From contig NZ_JACHJU010000001.1 of assembly GCF_014203795.1 (NCBI RefSeq), positions 3,038,001 through 3,102,000 on the forward strand: a stretch of DNA of 64,000 bases, in the 5' to 3' direction. This document shows, one piece after another, positions 26,868 through 34,582 of the stretch. Both the position numbers and the translations under genes were made by a program. The notes beneath the pieces are model-generated. The model saw only the letters and a program-made list of their open reading frames with translations. It was not told where the DNA came from and made no database searches. This DNA comes from Streptosporangium album (GTDB lineage: Bacteria; Actinomycetota; Actinomycetes; Streptosporangiales; Streptosporangiaceae). Position 1 is the first letter of the stretch. Every line of letters starts with the position of its first letter.

Positions 26868-26953
26868 TGTCCGAGGGGGGACTTGAACCCCCATGCCCCG
26901 CAAAGGGCACTAGCACCTCAAGCTAGCGCGTCTGCCTATTCCGCCACCCGGAC
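26868..26953 (-). tRNA. tRNA-Leu (anticodon GAG)
   Basis: On the minus strand the sequence starts GTCCGGGTGGCGGAATAGGC and ends with the T-loop GGTTCAAGTCC and CCCTCGGAC plus discriminator A. The acceptor ends pair over 7 bp. The anticodon loop is CTTGAGG, giving GAG. A long variable arm (GTGCCCTTTGCGGGGCAT region) marks a class II tRNA, consistent with Leu. No CCA is encoded. Confidence 0.95.
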
Positions 26954-27117
26954 GTGGTGCCTGCACGCGGGACCGTCATCCCGCGTCGGCGCACTTAGAT
27001 TAGCAAACTCTTGAGCGTGCGTCATATCGGTAAGCGACCCGGCCCCGGGGGATGCCGGCCGGCCTGCGGCGACGGCAGGATGAGAGGTGCAAGCCGTACC
27101 GAACCGAAGGAGTCGAC

Positions 27118-28425
27118 ATGACCGCACTCAATGGTGAGGACGAGGTCGCCGGGCTGTGCAGCGACCTGATCCGGATCGACTCGACCAACGCGGGTGACAA
27201 CTCCGGCCCCGGCGAGCGGGCCGCCGCAGAGTATGTCGCGGGGAAGCTGGCCGAGGTCGGGCTGGAGCCGCAGATCCTGGAATCGGACAGCAACCGGGCG
27301 AACGTGATCGCCCGGATCGCGGGGGAGGACTCCTCCCGCGACGCGCTGCTCCTGCACGGGCACCTCGACGTCGTCCCTTTCAACGCCGACGACTGGACCC
27401 ACCACCCGCTCAGCGGGGAGATCGCCGACGGCTGCGTCTGGGGACGTGGCGCGGTCGACATGAAGAACATGGACGCGATGATCCTCGCGGTCGTGCGGCA
27501 GCGGCTCAGTGAGGGCCGCCGGCCGCCGCGGGACGTGGTGCTGGCCTTCACCGCCGACGAGGAGGCAGGCGGCACCTACGGCGCGCAGTGGCTGGCCGAC
27601 GGACACAAGGACCTGTTCGACGGGTGCACCGAGGCGATCGGTGAGGTCGGGGGGTTCAGCGTCTCTCTTGACGACGCCCGCAGGCTCTATCTCATCGAGG
27701 CGGCCGAGAAGGGCATCGCCTGGATGCGGCTGACCGCCCGTGGCCGGGCAGGGCACGGCTCCATGCTCAACAGCGAGAACGCCGTCACCGAGCTGGCCGA
27801 GGCGGTCGGTCGCATCGGACGTTACGAGTGGCCGGTACGGCTCACGCAGACGGTCCGGACCTTCCTCACCGAGACCTCCAAGGCACTGGAGCTCGAACTC
27901 GACCTGGACGACGCCGAGGCGACCGTGGCCAAGCTCGGGCCGCTGGCCCGGATGATCGGCGCCACGCTGCGCAACACCGCCAACCCCACCATGCTGGCGG
28001 GCGGCTACAAGGCGAACGTGATCCCGCAGACCGCCACCGCGCACGTGGACGGCCGCTTCCTGCCGGGATACGAGGACGAGTTCTTCGCGACGGTCGACGA
28101 GCTGCTGGGCCCCAACGTGACCAGGGAGTTCGTCTACCACGACATCGCCGTCGAGACCGGGTTCGACGGGCCGCTGGTGCGGGCGATGGCCGACGCGCTC
28201 CTCGCCGAGGACCCGGGTGCGCTCGCCGTGCCGTACACCCTGTCGGGCGGTACGGACCTGAAGGCGTTCAGCCGGCTGGGCATGCGCGGATTCGGGTTCG
28301 CACCGCTGAAGCTCCCCGCGGACCTGGACTTCTCTGGAATGTTCCATGGGGTGGACGAGCGGGTGCCGGTGGATTCCCTCAGGTTCGGGGTCCGGGTGCT
28401 TGACCGTTTCCTGGACGCTTGCTGA
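27118..28425 (+). CDS. M20-family zinc metallopeptidase (ArgE/DapE/CPG2-like)
   Basis: 435 residues; ATG 27118 has GAAGGAG 7 bp upstream. Metal ligands are clear: LLLHGHLDVVP (His and catalytic Asp), WGRGAVDMKNM (bridging Asp), TADEEAGG (catalytic Glu and ligand Glu) and a C-terminal SGGTDLKAF. The lid/dimerisation domain lies between (TARGRAGHGSMLNSEN). Members hydrolyse dipeptides or N-acyl amino acids; the substrate is unknown. Single gene, not clearly in an operon. Confidence 0.93.
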   Translation: MTALNGEDEVAGLCSDLIRIDSTNAGDNSGPGERAAAEYVAGKLAEVGLEPQILESDSNRANVIARIAGEDSSRDALLLHGHLDVVPFNADDWTHHPLSGEIADGCVWGRGAVDMKNMDAMILAVVRQRLSEGRRPPRDVVLAFTADEEAGGTYGAQWLADGHKDLFDGCTEAIGEVGGFSVSLDDARRLYLIEAAEKGIAWMRLTARGRAGHGSMLNSENAVTELAEAVGRIGRYEWPVRLTQTVRTFLTETSKALELELDLDDAEATVAKLGPLARMIGATLRNTANPTMLAGGYKANVIPQTATAHVDGRFLPGYEDEFFATVDELLGPNVTREFVYHDIAVETGFDGPLVRAMADALLAEDPGALAVPYTLSGGTDLKAFSRLGMRGFGFAPLKLPADLDFSGMFHGVDERVPVDSLRFGVRVLDRFLDAC

Positions 28426-28444
28426 GACGTTCCTTGGAAACACA

Positions 28445-28472
28445 TTGCACTAGCTGTTTGTAGTGCTAGCGT
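28445..28472 (+). promoter_or_regulatory. Candidate promoter overlapping an inverted repeat
   Basis: TTGCAC (28445-28450) and TAGCGT (28467-28472) are spaced 16 bp. GCACTA (28447-28452) and TAGTGC (28461-28466) form an inverted repeat covering the -35 and spacer, a place where a dimeric regulator could block RNA polymerase. It would drive the secreted-protein gene at 28538. Confidence 0.55.
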
Positions 28473-28537
28473 AACTCTCCGTTGAGGGGTTGGGTCGTGC
28501 GAGAAGCAGGCCCACCCCGGAGCGATGGGGAGGTCAC

Positions 28538-29158
28538 GTGGCACGTGCGCCGCAGGAGCAGTGGAGGGCGTCATCGCCCGCTGCTCGGCGCGTGCCCGCG
28601 GCTGTCTCCGACGGCGGCGCGATCTCCGACCCGGTGCACCGGATGGCGCGGTTCGCGGCCGGCACCGGGCAGATCGTCAGGCGGGCCCTCGCGATCGGCG
28701 GCCTGCTGGCCGCCGGGTGGCTGCTCGTCGTCGTCTTCGGGCTCTTCAGCGCCGCTCCGGCGGCCGCGGACACCACCGCGGCGACAGGAACGGCCCGCTC
28801 CGACGCCCCCGACTCAGCCGCTTCCGGATCGGCCGTCCAGGCCGATGTCTTCCCCACGGACAGCGGCGGGCTGTCGGCGACAGGAAACGCCGAGGCCATG
28901 GCCGGGAAGGGCGTTGACGGGCTCACCAGCCAGTCGAAACCCACATCCCCGGCTCCCGCCACCGTTGACCACAGTTCTGGCGCGGATGGACTCGTGCCTC
29001 AGAGCAGCGGTGGGTCCGGTCTCTCCGGATCATGTGTGGGGGACGTCGTGCGGTCTGTCCACGACCCGCGGCTGACGGCACAGAGCGCCCCGTCGGCGTT
29101 CGTGCTGCCCCCCGTCGTCCGCACAGCGGCGGACGACCCTTCCTTCTCTCCTGACTGA
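28538..29158 (+). CDS. Secreted or membrane-anchored low-complexity protein upstream of the chaplin-like gene
   Basis: 206 residues from GTG 28538, closely after GGGGAGG; a longer frame from TTG 28490 is less likely. A 50-residue N-terminal region precedes a strong hydrophobic helix (about 52-70, IGGLLAAGWLLVVVFGLF) followed by AAPAAAD, a good signal-peptidase site. The exported part is Ser/Thr/Ala/Gly-rich without recognisable domain and contains one Cys (SGSCVGD). The next gene is a repeat-rich surface protein, so a shared role in the cell surface is an inference. Confidence 0.6.
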   Translation: MARAPQEQWRASSPAARRVPAAVSDGGAISDPVHRMARFAAGTGQIVRRALAIGGLLAAGWLLVVVFGLFSAAPAAADTTAATGTARSDAPDSAASGSAVQADVFPTDSGGLSATGNAEAMAGKGVDGLTSQSKPTSPAPATVDHSSGADGLVPQSSGGSGLSGSCVGDVVRSVHDPRLTAQSAPSAFVLPPVVRTAADDPSFSPD

Positions 29159-29388
29159 CGCCACCCCGTAGACCGGGCTCGTTTCTCCAGTCGAGCATGC
29201 CGGTCGCGGAGCGTGCCTTGCCCCCGGGTCCCCAGGGGAGCCGCTCCCTTCGTGACGGTGAGTAATTTCCATCCCTTGTGACGGCCGCCGGGGCTTCCGC
29301 TGTGCGGGTTCCCGTCAGGACTTCGCGCGGCTCCGTGCGCCGAACACGAGATGTCAGGTATCCCCCAAGAACCGCAAGGAGATCAATT

Positions 29389-31044
29389 ATGCGTACGTGG
29401 GTTAAGGGCACGGCCCCCGCGGCTCTGCTCGCGCTGGGCGTCATGGCCCTCGGCAGCGGTACGGCTCTCGCGGACACCTCAGGCGACGGCTCGATCGGCG
29501 GCGGCAACCAGCTCAACCTTCCGATCACCCTGCCGATCGACATCAGCGGCAACGCCGTCGCCGTCGCCGGTGAGTCGGCCGCGTCCTCGCAGGGCGGCGC
29601 CTCCGTCGAGAACCTCGGCGGCGGAGGCATCCCCGGCGAGACCTCCGGCAGGGGCAGCATCCTGGGCGGCAACCAGGTCACCGCGCCGATCACCGCGCCG
29701 GTCAACGCCTGTGGCAACGCGCTGTCGGTGTTCGGCCGCTCCCAGGCGGGTTGCAAGGGTGGCGCGTCCGTCAGGAACGGCGGACGGGGCGGGGCGGGCG
29801 GCAACCGGACGGACGGCGACCACAGCATTCTGGGCGGCAACCAGATCGTCGCGCCGATCACCGCGCCGGTCAACGCCTGCGGCAACGCGGTCGCGGTCTT
29901 CGGTGACGCCGTCGCGGGATGCGAGGGTGGCGCGTCCGTCAGGAACGGCGGACGGGGCGGGGCGGGTGGCAACACCACCTCCGGCCGGGGCAGCATCCTG
30001 GGCGGCAACCAGATCGTCGCGCCGATCACCGCGCCGATCAACGTCTGCGGCAACTCGGTCGCGGTCCTCGGCGGAGCCTTCTCCGGATGCAAGGGCGGCG
30101 CCGAGGTGACCGATGGCGGCGGGCCGGGCTGGCCGGGTGGCCCCGGCTGTCCTGGTCATCCCGGCCGCCCCTGCGGGCCTGGCGGTCCCGGCGGACACGG
30201 AGGGAAGGGCTACTTGGGTGGTCAGGGTGGTCAGGGCGGGCCTGGCTGGAACGGCGGGGGCGGCTGGAACGGCGGGCCTGGCCGGAAGGGTTCGACCGGC
30301 AATGACACCGATGGCCGTTTCGGCGCCGGCAGCGGCAACCAGATCGTCGCGCCGATCACCGCGCCGGTCAACGTCTGCGGCAACGCCGTCGCCGTTCTCG
30401 GCGGGGCCTTCGCCGGGTGCAAGGGCGGCGCCTCGGTCAAGAACGGCGGACGGGGCGGGGTGGGTGGCAACACCACCTCCGGCCGGGGCAGCATCCTGGG
30501 CGGCAACCAGATCGTCGCGCCGATCACCGCGCCGGTCAACGTCTGCGGCAACGCCGTCGCCGTTCTGGGTGACGCCGCCGCCGGCTGCCTGGGAGGCTCC
30601 TACGTCGGCGAACCGGGGGGCGGGCACCGCGGCCACTGGGCCCGGATGGCCACCCACAAGAACAGCGGCCTCGTCCCGGCGCTCCCCGCGATGCCGGCGC
30701 TCGGCGGTGCCATGCCGGGTACGGCGGCGCAGGATTCGGGCCTCCCCGTCGCCGGGGCGATGCGGGACATGGCCGGTCTGCCCGAGCTTCCGGTCACGCC
30801 CGGCACCCAGGCGGGCGCCCAGCAGGCCGGTTCGCCGATGGCTCCCGTGACCGGCCTGGTCTCCTCCACCCCACTCGGTGGCGCCCTCCCCGTGAGTGGC
30901 CTCGGCCTGATGAGCGCCGCTCAGCCCGTCGGGGTGACCGGAATGAACTCCGGTTCGCTGGCCGCCCTGCTGCTCGGTGCCCTGGCCGCCGCCTCTGCCA
31001 CGCTCTTCGTGGCCACCCGCCGTCTCCGTTTCGGCAAGAAGTAA
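29389..31044 (+). CDS. Large surface protein with six chaplin-like repeats and a collagen-like insert
   Basis: 551 residues; ATG 29389 follows AAGGAG. A signal peptide (residues 1-27, ends ALAD) is followed by six repeats of about 56 residues of the chaplin type, core GNQIVAPITAPVNVCGNAVA with a second Cys ten to fifteen residues on. Repeat 1 lacks both Cys. Between repeats 4 and 5 lies a Gly-rich insert with short G-x-y runs (GPGGHGGKG). The C-terminus has a hydrophobic helix and RRLRFGKK, so it is membrane-held; LPVSG upstream of it is only loosely sortase-like. Chaplins are amyloid-forming hydrophobins of aerial hyphae, usually with one or two repeats. Confidence 0.88.
   Translation: MRTWVKGTAPAALLALGVMALGSGTALADTSGDGSIGGGNQLNLPITLPIDISGNAVAVAGESAASSQGGASVENLGGGGIPGETSGRGSILGGNQVTAPITAPVNACGNALSVFGRSQAGCKGGASVRNGGRGGAGGNRTDGDHSILGGNQIVAPITAPVNACGNAVAVFGDAVAGCEGGASVRNGGRGGAGGNTTSGRGSILGGNQIVAPITAPINVCGNSVAVLGGAFSGCKGGAEVTDGGGPGWPGGPGCPGHPGRPCGPGGPGGHGGKGYLGGQGGQGGPGWNGGGGWNGGPGRKGSTGNDTDGRFGAGSGNQIVAPITAPVNVCGNAVAVLGGAFAGCKGGASVKNGGRGGVGGNTTSGRGSILGGNQIVAPITAPVNVCGNAVAVLGDAAAGCLGGSYVGEPGGGHRGHWARMATHKNSGLVPALPAMPALGGAMPGTAAQDSGLPVAGAMRDMAGLPELPVTPGTQAGAQQAGSPMAPVTGLVSSTPLGGALPVSGLGLMSAAQPVGVTGMNSGSLAALLLGALAAASATLFVATRRLRFGKK
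29497..30615 (+). repeat. Six 168-bp in-frame repeats (chaplin-like units)
   Basis: Units start near 29497, 29665, 29833, 30001, 30331 and 30499. Units 2 to 6 are highly alike at DNA level (GGCAACCAGATCGTCGCGCC recurs exactly). The larger step between units 4 and 5 is the collagen-like insert. Concerted evolution or recent duplication is likely. Confidence 0.85.
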
Positions 31045-31170
31045 GGCAGTAGTAACCATCCAGCCATGTCTTCCCGGCTTCACCGGGGATGACGTACAGA
31101 CGCCTCGTCGGCGGCCGGGGGGTGGCTACGGCTCTGAGCCGTGATGCCCCTCGCCCCGCGAGGCCAAGTA

Positions 31171-31211
31171 GCTTTGCCCGTTCCGGGGGCGCGGCCCGGG
31201 GCGGGCAAAGC
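31171..31211. terminator. Probable terminator after the chaplin-like gene
   Basis: GCTTTGCCCG (31171-31180) and CGGGCAAAGC (31202-31211) are perfect 10-bp arms, with an inner CCGGG/CCCGG pair. It lies between the surface-protein gene and the convergent small gene at 31244-31429, so it may serve both. Confidence 0.65.
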
Positions 31212-31243
31212 CATGCCCGGGGTCACGGAGGCGGTGCCCGCAG

Positions 31244-31429
31244 TCACATTGTCCTGGTCACACGTATGATCTTGCGACGCAGTCGGACGTCCCGGCGACC
31301 GTCGGGATACAGTCGCAGGCGGTCGAGTTCCCAGTCGCCGTATTCTGCGTGTTCGGTCAGAATCTGCCGAGCAGCGTCCCTGGTGGTGCCACGCGGAAGA
31401 TGGAGAACCAAGTAGGAGTAGTCGAGCAC
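31244..31429 (-). CDS. Small conserved actinobacterial protein (DUF5703-like)
   Basis: 61 residues from GTG 31429, with GGAGA 9 bp upstream. The sequence YSYLVLHLPRGTTRDAARQ, LTEHAEYGDWELDRLRLYPD and the very basic tail RRDVRLRRKIIRV are typical of a short family widely kept upstream of topA in actinomycetes (I believe DUF5703). Longer versions reaching 31660 add no conserved sequence. Divergent from topA; function unknown. Confidence 0.8.
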   Translation of the reverse strand: MLDYSYLVLHLPRGTTRDAARQILTEHAEYGDWELDRLRLYPDGRRDVRLRRKIIRVTRTM

Positions 31430-31586
31430 AGCGATTAGTCTCCGAGGGTGGGCTGGGGGACGTCGGCACTCATAGGGCTTTATTGTGCGTCCTTGCGACT
31501 TCTCTTGGAGTGTGCCCGATCCAGATCGGGTAACCCGAGAGGGAAGAAAACGGGGAACCAATGCGAACAGCGAGGTAGGAAGCAGC

Positions 31587-34235
31587 GTGCCAGCTAAGAA
31601 CGGCAACGCCGGCGGAACCCGCCTGGTGATCGTCGAGTCGCCTTCCAAGGCGAAGACCATCGCTGGGTACCTCGGCCGCGGCTACGTCGTGGAGTCCAGC
31701 ATCGGGCATATTCGCGACCTCCCCGAGAGGGCCGACGACATCCCGGAGAAGTACAAGGGGGAGTCGTGGGCGCGCCTCGGCGTCAACGTGGACAGCGAGT
31801 TCGAGCCGCTCTATGTCGTCAACCACGACAAGAAGGCCCAGGTCAGCAAGCTCAAGCAGCTGCTCAAGGATGCCGACGAACTCTACCTCGCCACTGACGA
31901 GGACCGGGAGGGCGAGGCGATCGCCTGGCATCTTCGCGAGGTGCTCAACCCCAAGGTGCCGGTTCACCGCATGGTGTTCCACGAGATCACCCCGCGGGCG
32001 ATCCAGGAGGCGGTGGACAACCCGCGTGCCCTGAACCTGCGGCTGGTCGACGCCCAGGAGACCCGGCGCATCCTCGACCGCCTCTACGGCTACGAGGTCA
32101 GTCCGGTCCTGTGGAAGAAGGTCAAGCCCCGCCTGTCCGCCGGTCGCGTGCAGTCCGTGGCGACCCGGTTGGTCGTGGAGCGCGAGCGCGAGCGCCTGGC
32201 GTTCACCAGCGCGAGCTACTGGGACCTGCAGGCGCTGTTCGACACCGGCCGCGACGAGATCCCGCACGAGTTCACCGCCACGCTGACCGGTGTGAACGGC
32301 AGGCGTGTCGCCCAGGGGCGTGACTTCGCGAGCAACGGCACCCTCAAGGGCGCCGACGTGGTCCACCTGGACGAGCAGGCCGCGCGGGAACTCGCCGGGC
32401 GGTTGAGCGGCAGCGCCTACAAGGTCAACTCGGTCGAGCGCAAGCCGTACACCCGCAAGCCGTACGCGCCGTTCCGGACGACCACATTGCAGCAGGAGGC
32501 CAGCCGGAAGCTGGGCTTCTCCGCGAAGTCGACCATGCAGGTCGCCCAGCGCCTGTACGAGAACGGCTTCATCACCTACATGCGGACCGACAGCATCACG
32601 CTGTCGGAGACCGCCGTGGCCGCCGCGCGCAGCCAGGCCATCAAGCTGTACGGCGCGGCGTACGTGCCCGACAAGCCGCGTGCCTACGCCAGCAAGGTGA
32701 AGAACGCGCAGGAGGCGCACGAGGCGATCCGTCCCTCGGGCGAGGAGTTCCGCACGCCGGGCGAGACCGGGCTGAGCGGTGACATGTTCCGGCTGTACGA
32801 GCTGATCTGGCAGCGGACCGTCGCCTCGCAGATGAAGGACGCGGTCGGCGAGTCGGTCACCGTCAAGGCGGGAGGCACCTCCAGCTCCGGTGAGCAGGTC
32901 GAGTTCGGCGCCACCGGCCGGACCATCACCTTCCACGGCTTCCTCAAGGCCTACGTCGAGGGTGCGGACGACCCCGCCACCGACCGCGACGACTCCGAGA
33001 AGCGCCTGCCCAACCTGGACGAGGGCGATCGTCTCACCGCGGCCGAGCTCAACGTGTTGTCGCACGCCACCAAGCCGCCCGCGCGCTACACCGAGGCCTC
33101 GCTGATCAAGGAGCTGGAAGACCGGGAGATCGGCCGTCCCTCGACCTACGCGTCGATCATCGGGACGATCCTGGACCGCGGTTACGTGTTCAAGAAGGGC
33201 ACGGCCCTGGTGCCGTCCTTCCTGGCGTTCGCGGTGGTCAATCTGCTGGAGCAGCACTTTGGCCACCTCGTCGACTACGACTTCACCGCCGACATGGAGA
33301 AGGTCCTCGACGACATCGCCAACGACCGGGCGGAGCGGGTGCCCGAGCTGCGCCGCTTCTACTTCGGCGAGGAGGGTGACGAAGGTCTCAAGGAGATGGT
33401 GACCGATCTCGGCGAGATCGACGCCAAGGAGATCAGCTCCTTCCCGATCCGGGGCACCGACATCATGATCCGGGTGGGACGCTACGGCCCGTACCTGGAT
33501 CGTGATGGCGCGCGGGTGAACGTGCCCGAGGACCTGGCCCCCGACGAGCTCACCGCCGAAAGGGCCGAGGAGCTGTTCTCGCGCCCGACGGGCGACCGCG
33601 AGCTGGGCAGGGACCCGGTCACCGGTCACGTGATCGTGGCCAAGGACGGGCGCTACGGCCCGTATGTGACCGAGATCCTTCCCGAGGAGGCGCCTCCGGC
33701 GGAGGGGGCGAAGAAGAGGACCAAGAAGGCCGACGTCCCCAAGCCCCGCACCGGGTCGCTGCTCAAGGCGATGTCCCTGGACACCGTCACCCTTGACGAC
33801 GCCCTGCTGCTGCTCTCGCTGCCCCGTGTGCTCGGGGAGATCGAGGGCCAGGAGGTCACGGCCCAGAACGGCAAGTTCGGGCCCTACATCAAGAGGGGCA
33901 CCGACTCCCGTTCCCTGGCGTCGGAGGAAGCGCTGTTCACGGTCACGCTGGAGCAGGCCAAGGAGCTGTTCGCCCAGCCCAAGGCCCGGGGCCGGCGCGC
34001 CGCCGTCGCGCCTCCGCTGCGCGAACTCGGCGAGGACCCCGTGTCCAAGAAGCCGATCGTGGTGAAGGAGGGCCGCTTCGGCCCGTACGTGACCGATGGC
34101 GAGACCAACGCCTCCCTGCGCAAGGGCGATGAGGTCGAGCAGATCACCACCGAACGTGCCGCCGAGCTCCTCGCCGACCGCCGGGCCCGCGGACCGGCGC
34201 CCAAGCGGCCCACCCGCGCCAAGGCCAAGGCCTGA
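31587..34235 (+). CDS. topA: DNA topoisomerase I (type IA)
   Basis: 882 residues from GTG 31587, with AGGAAG upstream. The Toprim domain starts LVIVESPSKAKTIAGYLG and has the metal-binding DEDREGEAIAWH. The active-site Tyr is in GFITYMRTDSITLS (near residue 335). The long Lys-rich C-terminus carries repeated domains with IMIRVGRYGPYLDRDG, ryGPYVTE and KFGPYIKRG, the actinobacterial replacement for zinc fingers. It relaxes negative supercoils ahead of replication and transcription and is essential. It sits in the conserved topA-tmk-holB order. Confidence 0.97.
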   Translation: MPAKNGNAGGTRLVIVESPSKAKTIAGYLGRGYVVESSIGHIRDLPERADDIPEKYKGESWARLGVNVDSEFEPLYVVNHDKKAQVSKLKQLLKDADELYLATDEDREGEAIAWHLREVLNPKVPVHRMVFHEITPRAIQEAVDNPRALNLRLVDAQETRRILDRLYGYEVSPVLWKKVKPRLSAGRVQSVATRLVVERERERLAFTSASYWDLQALFDTGRDEIPHEFTATLTGVNGRRVAQGRDFASNGTLKGADVVHLDEQAARELAGRLSGSAYKVNSVERKPYTRKPYAPFRTTTLQQEASRKLGFSAKSTMQVAQRLYENGFITYMRTDSITLSETAVAAARSQAIKLYGAAYVPDKPRAYASKVKNAQEAHEAIRPSGEEFRTPGETGLSGDMFRLYELIWQRTVASQMKDAVGESVTVKAGGTSSSGEQVEFGATGRTITFHGFLKAYVEGADDPATDRDDSEKRLPNLDEGDRLTAAELNVLSHATKPPARYTEASLIKELEDREIGRPSTYASIIGTILDRGYVFKKGTALVPSFLAFAVVNLLEQHFGHLVDYDFTADMEKVLDDIANDRAERVPELRRFYFGEEGDEGLKEMVTDLGEIDAKEISSFPIRGTDIMIRVGRYGPYLDRDGARVNVPEDLAPDELTAERAEELFSRPTGDRELGRDPVTGHVIVAKDGRYGPYVTEILPEEAPPAEGAKKRTKKADVPKPRTGSLLKAMSLDTVTLDDALLLLSLPRVLGEIEGQEVTAQNGKFGPYIKRGTDSRSLASEEALFTVTLEQAKELFAQPKARGRRAAVAPPLRELGEDPVSKKPIVVKEGRFGPYVTDGETNASLRKGDEVEQITTERAAELLADRRARGPAPKRPTRAKAKA

Positions 34236-34252
34236 GTCCGGCTCTGGTTTCC

Positions 34253-34288
34253 CGCGCCTGAGGTCTCCGACCGGAGGCCTCAGGCGCG
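34253..34288 (+). terminator. topA terminator
   Basis: CGCGCCTGAGG (34253-34263) and CCTCAGGCGCG (34278-34288) are perfect 11-bp arms with a 14-nt loop that itself has TCTCCG/CGGAG pairing. It lies 18 bp after the topA stop. The rest of the gap to 34582 shows no gene. Confidence 0.8.
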
Positions 34289-34582
34289 GAAGTCTCGGGT
34301 CTGAGGTCTCGGACGCGGTGAGGTGGACGGCATGCGGGCGTATGCCACCCGAGGTGTGGGTTTCCGGGGGCCGTCCGTCCGTGCCGGCGCTCCGCCCGGG
34401 ACCACCCTCCTGGAGTCTCAGGGCCGGAAACCCGGGGGGCACGGGGCATCGAGGCATTCTTTTCGTGAGTGCCTCCTGCGGGGGACAGGCCGGACGTATT
34501 ACCCTCATGCGACGGGCCGCCAGGCATATCCGTCTGGCTCGTGCTTTCCCCAGCCTAGTGAGCATCTGGATACGCTGACATC

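Noticed and set aside
29159-29388. Riboswitch-like leader before the chaplin-like gene
   Set aside because: The 230-bp leader is GC-rich and could fold, but no conserved ydaO/c-di-AMP or other riboswitch core could be recognised.
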